A DNA stretch of 64,000 nt from Pectobacterium sp. CFBP8739. Lineage in GTDB: Bacteria > Pseudomonadota > Gammaproteobacteria > Enterobacterales > Enterobacteriaceae. A model generated the notes under the pieces. It was not told the DNA's origin and ran no database searches. It worked only from the letters and a program-made list of their open reading frames with translations. The stretch's first letter is position 1; the number at the start of each line of letters is the position of its first letter. Position numbers and translations under genes: made by a program. The stretch lies in contig NZ_JACDRR010000020.1 of assembly GCF_013449375.1 (NCBI RefSeq), positions 62,001 to 126,000 of the forward strand, read 5' to 3'. Positions 62,426-64,000 of this stretch are shown one piece after another.

Positions 62426-63865
62426 TTAGTGGGTATACAAGCGTTGATAAAGCGCCCCATAAGCCTGAGCAGCAACCTGCCAACCAAAGTCCATCGCCAT
62501 CGCCTGACGCTGCACATAACGCCATAGCGCGGGTCGAGACCACAGCACAAACACGCGACGAATCGCCCGAGAGAGCGACCCTACACTGCAATCGTTAAAG
62601 ACAAATCCACTCGCTAGCCCATCCGCCAGATTCTCCAACGAACAGTCTGATACCGTATCGGCTAGCCCGCCAGTTCGGCGCACCAGCGGCAACGTGCCAT
62701 ATTTCAAGCCATAGAGCTGCGTTAACCCACAAGGCTCAAATCGGCTGGGCACCATGATGACATCCGCACCGCCAATAATGCGGTGTGAAAAGGCTTCGTG
62801 ATAGCCAATCTGTACCCCAACCTGACCGTGGTATTCAGCCGCCGCCGCCAAAAAGCCTTCTTGCAATTCGGCATCTCCCGCCCCCAGCACCACCAGTTGT
62901 CCGCCCTGTTCCAGTAAATCCGGTATCACACTGAGTGCAATGTCGAGGCCTTTCTGGCTGGTCAAACGGCTGACGATGGCAAAAACCGGTGCTTTTTCAT
63001 CCACCTTCAATCCCATCGCCGTTTGCAGATGGCGCTTATTTTCTGCTTTATTCGCCAGCGCATCACGGCTGTAATGGCTCGTTAATAAAGGATCGTGCGC
63101 GGGATTCCAAATCACTTCGTCTACACCATTAAGGATGCCGGACAAACGGCCTTCCTCTTCACGCGTTTTCAGCAAGCCTTCCATGCCATAACCATACGCA
63201 GGCAGCGTAATCTCATGAGCATAAGTCGGGCTCACGGTCGTAATATGGTCAGCGTAGTACAACCCAGCTTTGAGGTAGGAAATCTGGCCATAGAATTCCA
63301 AACCATGCACTTGAAAGAAGTCGTTCGGTAACTGGATATCCACCATGTGGCGAGCATCAAACAACCCTTGATAGGCTAGGTTATGAACCGTGAAAATCGA
63401 TTTTACCGGACGGTTGCGTGCCGCCAGATAGGCGCAGGTCAGCCCGGCGTGCCAGTCATGAGCGTGCACGATGTCAGGCTGCCAATGATCATCCAGACCG
63501 CACGCCATTTCGCATCCCATCCACCCCAACAGTGCAAAGCGCAGATAGTTATCGGCATAAGCATAGAGCACCGTGTCGTGGTAAGGGCTACCCGCACGTT
63601 CATACAGTTCGGGCACATCTATCAAATAAATACCGACACCTTTGAAATGGCCGAATAGCAGTGTGACATGCCCAGCGAAGGTATCCCGCTCACACACAGT
63701 CTGTAGGTTGGCAATGCCTTTTTTCAGATCGGGGAAGGCAGGAAGGATGACGCGGACATCCATCCCCGCTGCAATCTGCGCACCGGGTAACGCACCAACC
63801 ACATCCGCCAGTCCACCGGTTTTCAGTAGTGGAAAAAGCTCTGAACAAACATGTAAGACCCGCAT
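62426..63865 (-). CDS. glgA: Glycogen synthase
   Basis: A 479-residue GT5 synthase using ADP-glucose. The ADP-glucose Lys motif is [13 protein letters not shown] (residues about 15-27; E. coli has KVGGL), with HAHDWHAGL in the middle and [31 protein letters not shown] at the C-terminal catalytic site. 75 bp ahead of glgP and 32 bp after glgC. Confidence 0.95.
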   Translation of the reverse strand: MRVLHVCSELFPLLKTGGLADVVGALPGAQIAAGMDVRVILPAFPDLKKGIANLQTVCERDTFAGHVTLLFGHFKGVGIYLIDVPELYERAGSPYHDTVLYAYADNYLRFALLGWMGCEMACGLDDHWQPDIVHAHDWHAGLTCAYLAARNRPVKSIFTVHNLAYQGLFDARHMVDIQLPNDFFQVHGLEFYGQISYLKAGLYYADHITTVSPTYAHEITLPAYGYGMEGLLKTREEEGRLSGILNGVDEVIWNPAHDPLLTSHYSRDALANKAENKRHLQTAMGLKVDEKAPVFAIVSRLTSQKGLDIALSVIPDLLEQGGQLVVLGAGDAELQEGFLAAAAEYHGQVGVQIGYHEAFSHRIIGGADVIMVPSRFEPCGLTQLYGLKYGTLPLVRRTGGLADTVSDCSLENLADGLASGFVFNDCSVGSLSRAIRRVFVLWSRPALWRYVQRQAMAMDFGWQVAAQAYGALYQRLYTH

Positions 63866-63897
63866 TGTGACTCCCGTTTTATTCTTATCTCTAGTAT

Positions 63898-64000
63898 TTA
63901 AAGCTTTTCCAACATCGAACGCGTGACCAGCACGATCCCTTCTTCTGAGCGGTAAAAACGGCGGCTATCCTCTTCGGCGTTTTCACCAATCACCATGCCT
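63898..64000 (-). CDS. glgC: Glucose-1-phosphate adenylyltransferase, partial (C-terminal end)
   Basis: The last 34 codons: [20 protein letters not shown], then [13 protein letters not shown] and stop. This matches the C-terminal end of GlgC, which makes ADP-glucose. The upstream part lies beyond the window. Confidence 0.92.

Overview
The window looks like chromosome of a pectinolytic soft-rot enterobacterium, most probably Pectobacterium. Three things point there: the backbone follows the E. coli 74-77 min gene order (nudE-igaA-yrfG-hslR-hslO-pckA-envZ-ompR ... greB ... tex ... bioH-gntX-nfuA-malQ-malP-glpR-glpG-glpE-glpD ... glgP-glgA-glgC); pectin-catabolism genes (kdgT, kduI) are present; and there is a full-length 127-bp ERIC element. 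No rRNA, tRNA, CRISPR array, prophage or intact insertion sequence was seen. Species level is not claimed.

Layout. 1-9462: conserved housekeeping block (NudE, IgaA, YrfG, Hsp15, Hsp33, PEP carboxykinase, EnvZ/OmpR). 9796-21686: a Fur-box-flanked siderophore locus resembling staphyloferrin B (sbn) clusters but rearranged. It has one NIS synthetase, a TonB receptor, a PLP decarboxylase, an SbnA-type beta-replacing synthase, an opine-dehydrogenase-family enzyme where SbnB would be expected, an MFS exporter, a periplasmic binding protein, a short SbnI-like ParB-fold protein and a divergent CitE-like enzyme. 21770-23869: hipB-hipA-like module directly coupled to greB, which starts with TTG and lies on the opposite strand from that expected relative to ompR; four copies of a 19-bp operator lie upstream. 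24225-32106: a bifunctional acyltransferase (OlsF-like) whose stop codon comes from the ERIC element, a chemoreceptor, a citrate synthase paralogue with Asn in place of a catalytic His, and tex.

32410-35397: IclR-type regulator with kdgT-kduI. 35696-43237: periplasmic asparaginase, a three-gene secreted-protein operon including a CarG-like protein, and an operon of a His-rich MacB/Lol-type ABC transporter, a secreted CxxC protein and alkaline phosphatase, whose leader can fold over its own Shine-Dalgarno. 43337-43501: the last about 55 codons of a lost RND pump. 43543-54426: bioH, gntX, nfuA, then malPQ placed directly behind glpEGR with no malT between, and divergent glpD. 54427-59869: an orphan type VI secretion island (VgrG, DUF4123 adaptor, AT-rich membrane protein, AT-rich putative permuted papain-like effector, PAAR). 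59903-64000: glycogen genes glgP, glgA and the 3' end of glgC.

Three copies of a dispersed hairpin repeat (about 90-125 bp) and a cluster of four consecutive small hairpins are scattered between genes. The strongest candidate for an undescribed system is the sbn-like siderophore pathway with an opine dehydrogenase. The hipBA/greB coupling with its four-site operator and the H-to-N citrate synthase paralogue come next. Start codons were chosen by Shine-Dalgarno position and remembered homologue N-termini, so a few may be off by some codons.
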